A stretch of 64,000 bases of DNA from CAWGOF01 sp963824225 (GCA_963824225.1 CAWGOF010000003.1:806001-870000); one strand, 5' to 3'. Numbered from the stretch's first letter, positions 1 to 9,597 are shown. Numbers and translations: made by a program. The notes: generated by a model from the letters alone, not told the origin.

Positions 1-972
1 TCGCTGTCCGACGAAACGATCACGTGCACGATGCAGGTCGCCGACGCGAAGTCCGGCGTGGATCTCGTCACCTGCACGCTCGCGGCACCCGCGAGCGGCC
101 AGGAGCACGGCTGCGACGCCACGCAGCCGGTGCCGGGAACGAGCACGTACACCTGCTCCTTCCGCTTGCCGCAGCACGTCGAGAACGGATCCTGGACCCC
201 CACGGTGCGCGTGCGCGATCGCGTGGGCAACGTCGCCGACGTACCTTCCGGATCGAGCCTCGCCGTGACCTCGGCCACTCCGGACACGGTCGCCGGGGCG
301 GGCGGGCCCGGGCTGTTCCCGACCACGGTCAGCACGGGCGAGGCGCCACGGGCGGTCCGGTGCACGATGAACCTTTCCGACATGCCGTCCGGAGTGGACA
401 CCGCACGCTGCCGGCTGACGCAGACGGATCCGGTGGACCCGACGCTCGTGCGCATGGCCGAGTGCACGTCGTATCGACCGGTGCCCGGATCGCCGTACGC
501 CGGCATTTTTCGGTGCGGGCTGACGCTCCCCCGCTCGAGCCCCGTGGGTCCGTGGACGGCCGAGGTGCTCGTGATCGACCGTGCCGGGAACGAGGCGACG
601 TACGCCAGCGGCGCGCAGGTCGACGTCGTCGATTGCTCGATCGGCGACCTCGAGACGACCGCCCGGTTCTCGAATCCCACGACACTCGAGTGGGACCCGA
701 TCGCGGGCGCGAGCCGCTACAACGTGTATCGCGGCGATCTCGCGGGCCTCGTCGACGGGAACCTGGACGGTTTGCCCGACGGCGGGTACGGCGCCTGCCA
801 GAACGGACGCGATCCGGACCCCACCGACACGACGTTCGTCGATACCGACGTCCCGGGCCCCGTGGAGATCGGCTTCCACTACCTGGTGAGCTACACGACA
901 CCGCTGCAGGAAACCGGGCTGGGCTACAATCGCGCGGGCACGCCGCGAACGGTCTTCGCGGTCTGTCCGTGA
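1..972 (+). CDS. Secreted Cys-containing protein, C-terminal part (5' end outside window)
   Basis: The frame is open from base 1 and stops at 972, so the N-terminus lies outside the window. About 320 residues are visible. Two related modules follow each other, each with paired cysteines and a phrase of the type 'TVRVRDRVGN' or 'EVLVIDRAGN', which looks like an Ig/fibronectin-like beta domain. The last 90 residues contain 'LEWDPIAGASRYNVYRG', typical of a fibronectin type III-like strand in exported proteins of high-GC environmental bacteria. No catalytic motif is seen. It probably acts outside the cell. It converges on the amidohydrolase, with 1 bp between the stops. A similar terminal module ends the gene at the right edge of the window. 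Confidence 0.7.
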   Translation, partial: SLSDETITCTMQVADAKSGVDLVTCTLAAPASGQEHGCDATQPVPGTSTYTCSFRLPQHVENGSWTPTVRVRDRVGNVADVPSGSSLAVTSATPDTVAGAGGPGLFPTTVSTGEAPRAVRCTMNLSDMPSGVDTARCRLTQTDPVDPTLVRMAECTSYRPVPGSPYAGIFRCGLTLPRSSPVGPWTAEVLVIDRAGNEATYASGAQVDVVDCSIGDLETTARFSNPTTLEWDPIAGASRYNVYRGDLAGLVDGNLDGLPDGGYGACQNGRDPDPTDTTFVDTDVPGPVEIGFHYLVSYTTPLQETGLGYNRAGTPRTVFAVCP

Positions 973-973
973 C

Positions 974-2167
974 CTACGGCACGAACGGCTGGGGCGCGAG
1001 CGCGAGGCGCGCCCACAGCTCGGCGCCGAGCGGGAGCACACTCTCGTCGATATCGAAGCGTGGAGAATGGTTCGGCGCATCGATCCCGCGCGCGACGTTC
1101 CCCGCCCCGAGGAACACGAACGCTCCGGGGCGGCGCTCGAGGAAATACGCGAAGTCCTCGGCCGCGGCGATCGGCAGCGGCTCCTTGACCGCGTCCCCGC
1201 CGACGACCTCGCGCGCGAGAGCGCGCACGTGCTCGACCGCCCGCAGGTCGTTGACCAGTGCGGGGTAGCCGGGCTTGATCTCGAACACCAGCGTGCAGCC
1301 GAAGGCGGTCGCGGTGCCTTCGAGAACCTCGCGCACGCGGCGCCGCAGCAGGCTCCGCGTCGGCTCGCCGAACGAGCGCAGCGTACCGCGCAGCCGGGCC
1401 TCGTCGGGGATCACGTTCGCCGCGGATCCCGCCTCGAAAGCACCGACCGTGACGACCGCGGCTTCGAGCGGGTCGACGGAGCGCGCGACGACCGACTGCA
1501 GCGCGGTGACGCCGTGGGCGGCGGCGACGATCGGATCGATCGCCGCGTGCGGCCGCGCGCCGTGCCCTCCCTGGCCGAGGATCCGGGCGACGAACTCGTC
1601 CTGCGCCGCCATCGTCGGTCCCGGCCGGACGTGAACCGTCCCGACCTCGTACTGCGACCACAGGTGCATGCCCCACACCGAGGCGGTCTCGACGAGGTCG
1701 AGAACACCGGCGTCGATCATCCGCTCCGCTCCACCGGGTCCTTCTTCCGCCGGCTGGAAGCACAGCACCACGTCCTGCGGCAGATCGTCCCGGCGCGCGG
1801 CGAGGAGCTTCGCCGCCCCGAGGAGCATCGCCATGTGCCCGTCGTGCCCGCAGGCGTGCATGCGCCCCGGGACCGCCGAGCCGTACTCGCGACCGTCGAC
1901 CTCCTGCACGGGCAGCGCGTCCATGTCGGCCCGCAGCAGCACGGCCGGCCCGCGCGGGGCGCGCGCCCGCAGGAGCCCAGCCACGCCGGTGCCACCGATC
2001 CCGCTCCGCACCTCGATCCCGAGCGCTCCCAGCCGCTCGCGCACGAACGCAGCGGTCTCGTGCTCCTCGAGCGACAGCTCGGGGTGGCGGTGCAGGTGGC
2101 GGCGCCAGGCGACGAGTTCGCCCGCCAGCGCCCGCGCCTCCGCACGTAGCGCGTCGCCCCCGCTCAC
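974..2167 (-). CDS. M20D-family amidohydrolase (hippurate/IAA-amino acid hydrolase-like)
   Basis: A 397-residue cytoplasmic metallo-amidohydrolase, which would cleave N-acyl amino acids or related amides. The family's metal ligands are visible: 'HACGHDGH' near residue 105, an 'EEGPGG' pair near 140, a histidine in 'WGMHLW' and the C-terminal 'AAEDFAYFL'. The central dimerisation domain carries 'GGHGARPH'. The length is normal for the family. The start is a GTG that overlaps the stop of the upstream parvulin gene as GTGA, so the two are translationally coupled. The exact substrate cannot be read from sequence. Carboxypeptidase or N-acetyldiaminopimelate deacetylase activity is possible. Confidence 0.9.
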   Translation of the reverse strand: MSGGDALRAEARALAGELVAWRRHLHRHPELSLEEHETAAFVRERLGALGIEVRSGIGGTGVAGLLRARAPRGPAVLLRADMDALPVQEVDGREYGSAVPGRMHACGHDGHMAMLLGAAKLLAARRDDLPQDVVLCFQPAEEGPGGAERMIDAGVLDLVETASVWGMHLWSQYEVGTVHVRPGPTMAAQDEFVARILGQGGHGARPHAAIDPIVAAAHGVTALQSVVARSVDPLEAAVVTVGAFEAGSAANVIPDEARLRGTLRSFGEPTRSLLRRRVREVLEGTATAFGCTLVFEIKPGYPALVNDLRAVEHVRALAREVVGGDAVKEPLPIAAAEDFAYFLERRPGAFVFLGAGNVARGIDAPNHSPRFDIDESVLPLGAELWARLALAPQPFVP

Positions 2168-2601
2168 TCGAGCCTCTTGATCACGTGCCAGCCGTAGGGC
2201 GAGTTGACACCGTGGTGCTGGGCCATGCCGATCTCTCCGACCGCCAGTCGGAACGCGACGTCGCCGAAGCCCGGCACCATCTGCTCACGCATGTGGGCGC
2301 CGCTGCGCCGCGGGGCACCGGTGTTCGTCAGAACGTAGATGCCGGGGTACTTGTCGTCCGTGTTCTCCTTGACCAAGGCGTCGAACTCCTCGCCGCCGCG
2401 CGCGCGCTCGAGCAGCTTTTCCGCGAGCGCCTGGGCCTCGGCCTTCGTGCGCTCGATCGTCTTGTTGGGGACCGAGCCCTTGAACGCGACGAGGAGGTGC
2501 TGGACCTTGACGAACGGCGGCTCGGGCGGCTTTTTCGCCCCGAGCGCGAGGATCGGGACCGCCAACACGAGCCCGAGGGCCAGCAGACGGAGGAAGCGCA
2601 T
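2164..2601 (-). CDS. Exported parvulin-type (PPIC) peptidyl-prolyl isomerase
   Basis: The start is placed at the internal ATG at 2601 because AAGGGAGG lies just upstream and the next residues form a signal peptide (MRFLRLLALGLVLAVPILAL). Longer in-frame starts would add a charged leader. The mature part is one short rotamase domain: 'VKVQHLLVAFKGS' at its start, an alpha-helical middle (KAEAQALAEKLLERARGGEEF) and 'VPGFGDVAFRLAVGEIG...YGWHVIKRLE' at its end, as in PrsA/SurA-type parvulins. There is no chaperone arm, so it is a stand-alone periplasmic foldase of about 145 residues. It is coupled to the downstream amidohydrolase. Confidence 0.85.
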   Translation of the reverse strand: MRFLRLLALGLVLAVPILALGAKKPPEPPFVKVQHLLVAFKGSVPNKTIERTKAEAQALAEKLLERARGGEEFDALVKENTDDKYPGIYVLTNTGAPRRSGAHMREQMVPGFGDVAFRLAVGEIGMAQHHGVNSPYGWHVIKRLE

Positions 2602-2679
2602 GGGACCTCCCTTCGCGCCGCATTCTCCGTCGTCCGGGCGCCCCACGGCAAGCGCCGCCGGCTGCTATCCTGACGGGCG

Positions 2680-3537
2680 ATGGACATTCGTCGCGTCCGC
2701 GTCGGCCATAGCCCGGACCCCGACGACGCCTTCATGTTCCACGGCATCGCCTCGGGCGCCGTGGACACGCGCGGCTACGAGATCGAGCAGGTCCTCGAGG
2801 ACATCGAGTCGCTCAACCATCGCGCGCTCGCGGGAGACCTGGAGGTCAGCGCGATCAGCTTCCACGCCTATCCGCGACTGGCCGAGCGCTGGGCGCTCCT
2901 GCCGTGCGGCGCGAGCATGGGCCAGGGCTATGGCCCGTGCGTCGTCGCGCGCGAGCCGCTCGAGGCGACGGAGCTCGCTGCCTGCATGGTGGCGGTGCCG
3001 GGAACGATGACCTCGGCCTTCCTGGCCCTGCGCCTGTTCCTGGGCCAGGAGCCGCGGCACGTCGTCGTGCCGTTCGACCGCATCCCGGACGCCGTGCTCG
3101 CGGGCGAGGCCGAGGCCGGCCTGATCATCCACGAGAGCCAGCTCACGTACCGCGAGCAGGGACTGCACCTGGTGGTGGATCTCGGGGCCTGGTGGTCCGA
3201 GCGTACCGAGGGGTTGCCCCTGCCGCTCGGCGGCAACGTCGTGCGCAAAGATCTCGGTCCGCGCGCGATGCGCGACCTGGCGCAGATCCTGCGCGACAGC
3301 ATCGCCTACGGCCTCGCGCATCGCGCGGAAGCGCTGGCCTACGCCGAGCAGTTCGGTCGCGGCCTCGATCGATCGCGCACCGATCGATTCGTCGGCATGT
3401 ACGTGAACGAGCTGACGCTCGACTACGGCCCGCTCGGCCGGCGGGCGATCGCGCGGTTCCTCGAGGAAGGTGCCGCGCGGGCCGGCGTGCCGCGGCTCGA
3501 GCGGATCGAGTTCGTTCCGCTCGACGGCGAGCCGTGA
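2680..3537 (+). CDS. mqnD: 1,4-dihydroxy-6-naphthoate synthase (menaquinone, futalosine pathway)
   Basis: A 285-residue protein that matches the MqnA/MqnD family, which folds like a periplasmic-binding protein. MqnD converts cyclic dehypoxanthinyl futalosine to 1,4-dihydroxy-6-naphthoate. Visible signatures are 'GHSPDPDDAFMFHGIASG' at the N-terminus, 'ISFHAYP' near residue 60, the binding loop 'PCGASMGQGYGP', and 'GLIIHESQLTY' near 150. The D-x-D-D pattern after 'SP' favours MqnD over MqnA. No other menaquinone gene is in the window. It overlaps the next gene by GTGA. The pathway assignment rests on family knowledge. Confidence 0.88.
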   Translation: MDIRRVRVGHSPDPDDAFMFHGIASGAVDTRGYEIEQVLEDIESLNHRALAGDLEVSAISFHAYPRLAERWALLPCGASMGQGYGPCVVAREPLEATELAACMVAVPGTMTSAFLALRLFLGQEPRHVVVPFDRIPDAVLAGEAEAGLIIHESQLTYREQGLHLVVDLGAWWSERTEGLPLPLGGNVVRKDLGPRAMRDLAQILRDSIAYGLAHRAEALAYAEQFGRGLDRSRTDRFVGMYVNELTLDYGPLGRRAIARFLEEGAARAGVPRLERIEFVPLDGEP

Positions 3538-4607
3538 CCGCAACCTTGCGCGACACGCTGTTGCGCGGCGGCGCCGTGCTCGATGGAACGACCGGGCGGG
3601 CCCTGCACTTCGGCGAGCCCGCACGCGAGCTCGCCGCGGCGCGGACGGCGTGCGTCGTCGTCGACCGCTCGGACCTGTTCCGGATCGCCGGGACCGGCCC
3701 TGACCTGGCCGACCTGCTGCAGCGTCTGGGCACGGGCGACCTGCGCGCGCTCGCACCCGGGACGGGCGTGCCGACCGTGTTGACCTCGCCGAAGGGACGC
3801 GTGATCCACCGGCTGTTCGTGCATCACCTGGGCGACAGAGGGCTGCTGCTCGTCGGTGGACCGGACGCACCGTCGTCCGTGATCGAGCACCTGCGGCGCT
3901 TCACGTTCACCGAGCAAACGGGCCTCGCCGAGCGCACGGGCCAGACCTGCCAGCTCGCGCTCGTCGGCCCGCGCTCGGGAGAGGCGCTCGACGCGGCCGA
4001 GATCGCGCGCCCGCCGCGCTTCGGCAGCGTGACCGCGACGCGGGGCGGAGCGACGTTCCACGTGCTCGGCGAGGACGGCCTCACGGGGGACGGGTTCTCG
4101 ATCGTCGCCGAGCTGGCCGAGGGACCCGCGCTGTGGCGCACGCTCGTCCTCGGTGCCGCGCGGACGGGGGGATGCTCGGCTGGCGACCTGGCCCTCGAGG
4201 CGTGGCGCGTCCTCTCCGGCGTTCCGGCCCCGGGCCACGAGCTGACCGAGGAGGCGAACCCGCTCGAGGTCGGCCTGCACGAGGCGGTCTCGTTCTCGAA
4301 GGGCTGCTACGTCGGCCAGGAGGTCGTCGCGCGGCTGAACACGTACGACAAGGTCTCGCGCTTCCTCGCCGGCCTGCGCCTCGCCCCGGGCGCGGCCCCG
4401 CCCGCGGTCGGCGCCGCCGTCCTGCGCGAGGAGGGTCCGATCGGCCGCGTGACGAGCGCCGTTCGCCCACCGGGCGCAACGACCGCCGTTGCCATCGCCC
4501 TGCTCAAGCGCGACCGCGTCGCCACGGGCGACGAGGTGCTCGTGGCCGACCGCGAGGTGCGCGTCCCGGCGGTCGTCCTGGCGCTGCCGATGGACCCGCC
4601 CGCCTGA
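3534..4607 (+). CDS. ygfZ: YgfZ/GcvT-like folate-binding protein (Fe-S cluster related)
   Basis: A 357-residue member of the YgfZ/GcvT family. YgfZ proteins bind tetrahydrofolate and support repair or assembly of some iron-sulphur enzymes. The diagnostic motif K-G-C-Y-x-G-Q-E is present as 'SKGCYVGQEVVARL' near residue 260, with the cysteine kept. The GTG start at 3534 is chosen because it overlaps the mqnD stop as GTGA; the open frame extends further upstream but only as a shadow of mqnD. Coupling to mqnD is plausible because the futalosine pathway uses radical SAM Fe-S enzymes; that link is inference. Confidence 0.87.
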   Translation: MTATLRDTLLRGGAVLDGTTGRALHFGEPARELAAARTACVVVDRSDLFRIAGTGPDLADLLQRLGTGDLRALAPGTGVPTVLTSPKGRVIHRLFVHHLGDRGLLLVGGPDAPSSVIEHLRRFTFTEQTGLAERTGQTCQLALVGPRSGEALDAAEIARPPRFGSVTATRGGATFHVLGEDGLTGDGFSIVAELAEGPALWRTLVLGAARTGGCSAGDLALEAWRVLSGVPAPGHELTEEANPLEVGLHEAVSFSKGCYVGQEVVARLNTYDKVSRFLAGLRLAPGAAPPAVGAAVLREEGPIGRVTSAVRPPGATTAVAIALLKRDRVATGDEVLVADREVRVPAVVLALPMDPPA

Positions 4608-4614
4608 GCCTGCC

Positions 4615-5067
4615 TCAGCCGAGAGCTTCCCGCATCAAGTGCAACAGGGGGAATGGCCGGCCCGCCGCATCGGTCGGCGACCGCCCGACCACCTCGAACC
4701 CGAGCCCTTCGTAGAACCGCAACGCGGCCTCGTTCTGCTCGTTGACGTCGACGGCGAGCGCGCCCGCGCCAAGGCTCTGCGCGTGCACCACGAGGAACGT
4801 TCCGCCTCCCCGCCCTTGATGGTCCGCGTCGATGAACAGCGCCTCGATCGTCCCGCTCGTGTATCCCAGAAACCCGATGACCCCGCCCGCAGCCGACACC
4901 AGTAGCCACCAATCGACCTCGTTGCTCGTGAACCCCGCGGCGACCAGCGGGCGGAGCTCGACGATGTCGCCGTCCGCCAGGAAATGGTGGGTCGCGCGAA
5001 CGGAGCGCTCCCACACCTCGAGCATGCGACCGCGGTCTTCGACTCGCGCGCGTCGCACGTGGAACAC
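4615..5067 (-). CDS. GNAT-family N-acetyltransferase
   Basis: A 150-residue cytoplasmic acetyltransferase. The acetyl-CoA loop 'DADHQGRGGGTFLV' matches Q-x-x-G-x-G, and the C-terminal motif 'VNEQNEAALRFYEGLGFEVVGRS' is the usual GNAT motif B. The start is the GTG at 5067, supported by GAGGAGG six bases upstream and by a domain-sized product. The longer frame would run into the aldo/keto reductase. It begins 12 bases after that gene's stop, so the two are probably one operon. The substrate is unknown; overall it resembles YjaB/PhnO-like small-molecule acetyltransferases. Confidence 0.87.
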   Translation of the reverse strand: MFHVRRARVEDRGRMLEVWERSVRATHHFLADGDIVELRPLVAAGFTSNEVDWWLLVSAAGGVIGFLGYTSGTIEALFIDADHQGRGGGTFLVVHAQSLGAGALAVDVNEQNEAALRFYEGLGFEVVGRSPTDAAGRPFPLLHLMREALG

Positions 5068-5078
5068 GGTCGGCCTCC

Positions 5079-6074
5079 TCAGCGACCGGTCATCTGCTCG
5101 AGCCGCTCGGGGTAGCGATCCCCTTGCACCGTGATCTGCGAGGCCGCGCTGTCGATGTCCTGCAGATCCTCCGGCGTGAGCTCGACGGTGAGAGCGCCCA
5201 AGTTCTCGTCCAATCGATGCAGCTTGGTCGTGCCCGGGATCGGCACGATCCACGGCTTCTGCGCCAGGAGCCACGCCAGCGCAATCTGGGCCGGCGTTGC
5301 CCGCTTCCGTTCCGCGATGCGCCCGAGCAGGTCGACGAGCGCTCGATTGGCGGCGAGCGCCGCGGGCGTGAAGCGCGGGAGGGAGCTGCGGAGGTCCGAG
5401 CTATCGAAGGTCGCGGTCGCGTCGATCTTGCCCGTGAGAAAGCCCCGGCCGAGCGGGCTAAACGGCACGAGGCCGATGCCGAGCTCTTCCAGCGTCGGGA
5501 TGACTTCCCGTTCGGGCTTGCGCCACCACAGCGAATACTCGTTCTGCAGCGCGGTCACGGGCTGGACGGCGTGGGCTCGGCGGATCGTCTGCACGCCCGC
5601 TTCGGACAGGCCGAAGTGCTCGACCTTTCCTTGCCCGATGAGGTCCTGCACCGCACCCGCTACGTCTTCGATCGGCACGTCCGGATCGACCCGGTGCTGG
5701 TACAGCAGGTCGATCGTCTGCACGCGCAGGCGCTTCAGCGAGCCTTCGACCGCTTCCTTGATGTGCTCCGGCCGACTGTTCACGCCTGCGGCACCCGGCC
5801 GTTTGTCCCCGCTCGTGTCGAAGCCGAACTTCGTCGCGATCACGACCTGGCGACGGAACGGGGCGAGGGCTTCTCCGACCAGCTCTTCGTTCACGTACGG
5901 GCCGTAGACCTCGGCCGTGTCGAAGAACGTGATCCCGCGCTCCACGGCGGCGCGCAGCAGCGCGGTCATCTCCTGCTTGTCCTTGGGCGGGCCGTACGAG
6001 AAGCTCATGCCCATGCAGCCGAGGCCGAGGGCCGAGACCTCGAGGTTGCTTCTGCCGAGCTTGCGCGTCTGCAT
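5079..6074 (-). CDS. Aldo/keto reductase
   Basis: A 331-residue NADPH-dependent oxidoreductase of the (beta/alpha)8 aldo/keto reductase superfamily, close to the YakC/pyridoxal reductase-like branch. It begins 'MQTRKLGRSNLEVSALGLGCMGM'. The catalytic Asp and Tyr lie in 'FFDTAEVYGP', the Lys in 'VVIATKFGF' and the His in 'LLYQHRVDP'. The cofactor segment near the end reads 'IPGTTKLHRLDEN'. The ATG at 6074 has GGGAGGGA upstream. The GNAT gene follows. It probably reduces small aldehydes or ketones; no specific substrate can be given. Confidence 0.92.
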   Translation of the reverse strand: MQTRKLGRSNLEVSALGLGCMGMSFSYGPPKDKQEMTALLRAAVERGITFFDTAEVYGPYVNEELVGEALAPFRRQVVIATKFGFDTSGDKRPGAAGVNSRPEHIKEAVEGSLKRLRVQTIDLLYQHRVDPDVPIEDVAGAVQDLIGQGKVEHFGLSEAGVQTIRRAHAVQPVTALQNEYSLWWRKPEREVIPTLEELGIGLVPFSPLGRGFLTGKIDATATFDSSDLRSSLPRFTPAALAANRALVDLLGRIAERKRATPAQIALAWLLAQKPWIVPIPGTTKLHRLDENLGALTVELTPEDLQDIDSAASQITVQGDRYPERLEQMTGR

Positions 6075-6165
6075 GGCTTCCCTCCCAGTGTACGTCAGGC
6101 GTCGCGCTCGACGCGTACGCCGCATCGTGCGTGAAGTAGCTGCGCGAGCTCGGCGGAGATGGCTC

Positions 6166-7765
6166 TCAGAGTTTGGCTCGGCTGCCCGCCGGGCGATCCT
6201 CGAGGGAGACGAGCAGATTCTGCAGGGCATCGATGTCGGCGGGCTTGATCAGGTGATGATCGAACCCCGCCAATTGGGAGCGGTCGCGGTCTTCTTCTTG
6301 CCCCCAGCCGGTCAGCGCGATGAGCGTCACATCTTTGGACTCGGGTCGTTGCCGAATCCGCCGCGCCACTTCATGGCCGTCCATGCCCGGCATGCCGATG
6401 TCCAGCAGCACGACGGACGGTTTGTACGTCGAAAGCGCCTCGAGCGCCTCCGGGCCGCTGTACGCGACCTGAACGTCGGCGCCGAGCAGCTGGAGCAGCG
6501 TGTCGAGACTCTCCGCCGCGTCGCGGTTGTCATCGACGACCAGGACACGCCGCGCGGCGAGAACGGGGGACGGGCTAGCGGCCCTCGGCGAAGCATGCGC
6601 GGGTGCGCCGACGCCCGACAGCGGCAGGCGGACCACGAATTCGCTCCCGCGTCCCGGGCCTTCGCTGTGCGCCTCGACGCTCCCGCCGTGCATCTCGACG
6701 AGGCTCTTGACGAGCGTCAGGCCGATGCCGAGACCGCCCTGGGCGCGGCTCGGCTGACGATCGATTTGCATGAACAGCTCGAACACGCGGGGCAGCATGT
6801 CGGGCGGAATGCCCCGGCCCGTGTCGCGCACCGAGATCGCCACCTCGCCCCCCTCGCGGCGGACCGTGAGCCAGATCCGCCCGCCCGCGTCGGTGTACTT
6901 CGCCGCGTTGTTCAGCAGGTTGGCGACGACCTGGGTGAGACGGACCGGATCGCCCTCGAGCGTGAGCGGCTCGGGGGGGATCGCCAGAGCGAGTCGATGG
7001 CCGCCGGCTTCGATGAGCGGCCGGCTCGTTTCGACGGCGCTGCGCACGACGGCCGCCACCTCGACCGGCTCCTTGCGCAGCTCGATCTTCCCGCGGCTGA
7101 TGCGCGAGACTTCGAGCAGGTCGTCCACGAGGCGCACCATGTGGTTGACCTGCCGCTCCATCATTTCGGCGACGCGCTCGGCGGTTGGGTCGTTCGGACT
7201 GGTCAGCCGCAGGATGTGCAGCGAGTTGCGGATCGGCGCCAGCGGGTTGCGCAGCTCGTGGGCGAGGATGGCCAGGAACTCGTCCTTGCGGCGGTCGGCA
7301 TCGCGGAGCGCTTCTTCGGAGCGCTTGTGGGCCATCAGATGTCCGCGAATCTGGTACTGCCGCTGCCGCGCTCGCAGCGCCGTGCGCACGGCGCTGACCA
7401 GCGCCGCCACGCGCGTCGGCCGCTCCAGCACCGTGACGTTGCCCAGCAGGTCCATCGCCTGCGCCACCGCGGCGGAATCGGCGCCCGGCCGCGCCAGCAC
7501 CAGCACCGGCAGGTCGGACCACGGCGGCTGGCGCGCCAGCCATTCGGCCGAGACACCCACCCTGCTCCGGAGCGACCGCTTCTTCCGCCAGCAGGACGGC
7601 GCCGGCGCCTGCCTCCAGCTCCCCGCAGAGCTGCTCCAGGTTCGAGCAGCAAACGCACGCCACACCCGCCCGGCCGAGGATCGACGCCGTCAGGCTCGCG
7701 TCCTTGCTCGTCGGGGCCAGGACGAGCACGCGCTGCTCCAGACGGTCGCGGTCGCCGTCGGTCAC
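6166..7765 (-). CDS. Hybrid sensor histidine kinase/response regulator, one frameshift
   Basis: About 530 residues after correction. Order: an N-terminal pseudo-receiver-like domain ('VLVLAPTSKDASLTASIL'), a coiled linker, a HisKA domain with the phosphorylated His in 'LAILAHELRNPLAP', an HATPase_c domain ('NLLNNAAKYTDAGG', 'DTGRGIPPDM', 'GLGIGLTL'), and a C-terminal receiver ('VLVVDDN', phospho-Asp in 'LLDIGMPGMDG', Lys in 'LIKPADI'). An extra G near 7560 (AGGGTGGGTG) breaks the frame inside the first domain. No membrane segment is seen, so it is soluble. The GTG start at 7765 overlaps the KaiC-like stop as GTGA, typical of KaiC-kinase pairs. Fusion to the KaiC frame is also possible because of the indels between them. 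Confidence 0.82.
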
Positions 7766-9259
7766 GCGGTTTCCCTTCGCGTGTCGGGTCGGCCGCGCCC
7801 TCGAAGATCGGCACGCCGGTGAGCACGCCGCGGAAGTCTCGCAAGCGGCTGCGCCCACGCTGATGCCCGCCGCTCTCCAGGCGGAAGTCGCGGATCGTCC
7901 GCTCGTGCGCGCCGCCGCGCTTCTTCACGACCGAGATGGCCTGCCGGACTTCGCCCCTTCGTTTCGAAGTAGCGCATCAGGATGACCGCGTCGGCCAGGT
8001 AGCTGGCGTCCACGGGCGTGATCATCTGGCCGCCGATCAGCCCCTGGTGGGCGCCGATCAGGATCGTGGCGACGCCCGCCTGACCCAGGTACGTCAGCAG
8101 CTCGTGCAGCTGAATGATCAGGAACCGCTCTTCCGGCATGGCGTTGAGGTAGCCGTTCAAGCTGTCGATGACCACGATGGAGGCCCCGTTGCTGCTCGAC
8201 GGCCCGCCGAATGGCGTGGGCGAACTCGCCCGGCGACAGCTCGGCCGGGTCCACCTGCTGCATGGTGACCCGGCCCTCGTCCACGTGGCTTGCGCAGGTC
8301 GATGCCCAGGCCAGCGGCGCGCGTCAGCAGGGTGTTGGGGCTTTCGTCGAAGATGAACAGGGCCGCGTTCTGGCCGCGGGCGGCCGCCGCCGCCACGAAC
8401 TGCGCGGCCAGCGACGACTTCCCGGTTCCCGCCGCGCCGACGATCAGCGTGCTGGTGCCCCGCTCGATGCCGCCGCCGAGCAGGGTGTCCATCTCGGCGA
8501 TGCCGCTGGCGAGCTTTTCCATCGCCGCGAGCAGGCGGTGCTCGCTGGCGACCAGCCGCGGATAGACCTCGATGCCGCCGCGCCGGATGATGTAGTCGTG
8601 ATAGCCGCCGCGGAAGCGGACGCCGCGGTACTTGAGCACGATCAGCCGCCGCCGCTCCGCCCCGTACTCCGGGTGCAACTGCTCCAGCCGCACCACGCCG
8701 TGCGCGATGCTCTGCACCTGCAGGTCGTGGTTGCGTGCTGGTCAGGTCGTCCAGCAGCAGCACCGTGCACTGCCGGCCGGCGAAGAACTGCTTGAGCGCC
8801 AGGATCTGCCGGCGGTACCGCAGCGGGTTGCCCGCCAGGAGCCGCAGCTCCGAGAGCGAATCGAACACCACCCGCGTCGGCTTGATCCGCTCCACGTCCG
8901 CCAGGATCGTCTTGGTCGTCTCGCTCAGCTCCACTTCGGACGGGTGGAACATCGTGTACTGCTCGTCCGGCCGAAGGCTGTCCTCGCTCGGGACCAGCTC
9001 GCGGATCGTGATCCCGTCGAGCGACCAGCCGTGGGAGTCGGCCACGCTCGCGGAGCTCCTCTTCGGTTTCCGAGAGCGTCACGTACAGGACCGGCTCGCC
9101 GCGCCGGGCACCTTCCAGCAGGAACTGCAGCGCGAGCGTGGTCTTGCCGGAGCCCGGCACGCCTTCGACCAGGTACAGCCGATGCGGCGTGAAGCCCCCG
9201 CCGAGAACGTCGTCGAGGCCCTCGATGCCGGTCTCGAGCGGAGGTGAGGCGTCAAGCAT
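7762..9259 (-). pseudogene. KaiC-like double RecA-domain ATPase, multiply frameshifted
   Basis: Joined across frames this encodes about 495 residues with two KaiC/RecA domains. The first has Walker A 'GVPGSGKTT' and Walker B-like 'TRVVFDSLSELR'; the second has Walker A 'GAAGTGKSS' and 'IVVIDSLNGYLN'. The C-terminus reads 'KKRGGAHERTIRDF' then 'FRGVLTGVP', the usual end of these proteins. Frame breaks lie near 9050, 8735, 8290, 8195, 7960 and 7785. The first five look like single extra bases and the last like a missing one. Such proteins are found beside hybrid kinases and are thought to act in signalling. It is either a decayed gene or a stretch with sequence errors; the well-kept protein sequence argues for errors. 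Confidence 0.8.
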
Positions 9260-9385
9260 CGGTTCACCCCTTCCAGGCCATCACTGGCAAGCATGATTTG
9301 CCGCGGACCACCTCATGGTAGTCGAGCAAAGCCGGCCCCGCGCGCAACCAGGTCTTTCCCCGAGAGGCGTTCGTCCGGAACTTCC

Positions 9386-9571
9386 CTACTGCGCGCCTTG
9401 GGCCCTCCGCGAACGCCTGACGCTCCGCACTTGCGGCTTGACGGAGTACACCAGCGACACGATGCCAGTGTCGTAGATGCGGTGGTCCGTCAGCGTGAGC
9501 TTCGTCGAACGAGCGGGAGGGGGAAGCAGAGGTACACCACCGCCGAGCAGCACGGGAACGACAGCGACCTC
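9386..9571 (-). pseudogene. RibD-C/DHFR-family protein, C-terminal fragment split by IS
   Basis: About 60 codons that read '...VAVVPVLLGGGVPLL...LTLTDHRIYDTGIVSLVYSVK', the usual end of the RibD C-terminal/dihydrofolate reductase-like family. It lies directly beside the left end of the IS3-family element. The N-terminal part lies on the far side (10875-11252), in the same orientation. Removing the element and one CTC copy restores an unbroken frame through 'VEVAVVPVLLG'. The tail after 'YSVK' is basic and looks non-conserved. The 9260-9385 interval between this fragment and the KaiC-like start holds no gene that I can see. Confidence 0.85.
9569..9571. repeat. IS target-site duplication, left copy (CTC)
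   Basis: Three bases CTC abut the left inverted repeat and recur at 10875-10877 next to the right one. A 3-bp duplication is usual for IS3-family elements. Merging the two copies restores the interrupted reading frame. Confidence 0.75.
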
Positions 9572-9597
9572 AGAGGTGGACCCCAAACCCTGGACAG
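9572..9597. repeat. IS3 left terminal inverted repeat
   Basis: A 26-bp sequence starting AGAGGTGGACCCC and ending GGACAG. It pairs with the reverse complement of 10849-10874 at most positions, with mismatches mainly in the middle run. Confidence 0.75.

Noticed and set aside
5068..5274. Upstream extension of the GNAT gene to an ATG at 5274
   Set aside because: It overlaps the aldo/keto reductase and has no family similarity; the GTG with GAGGAGG is better.
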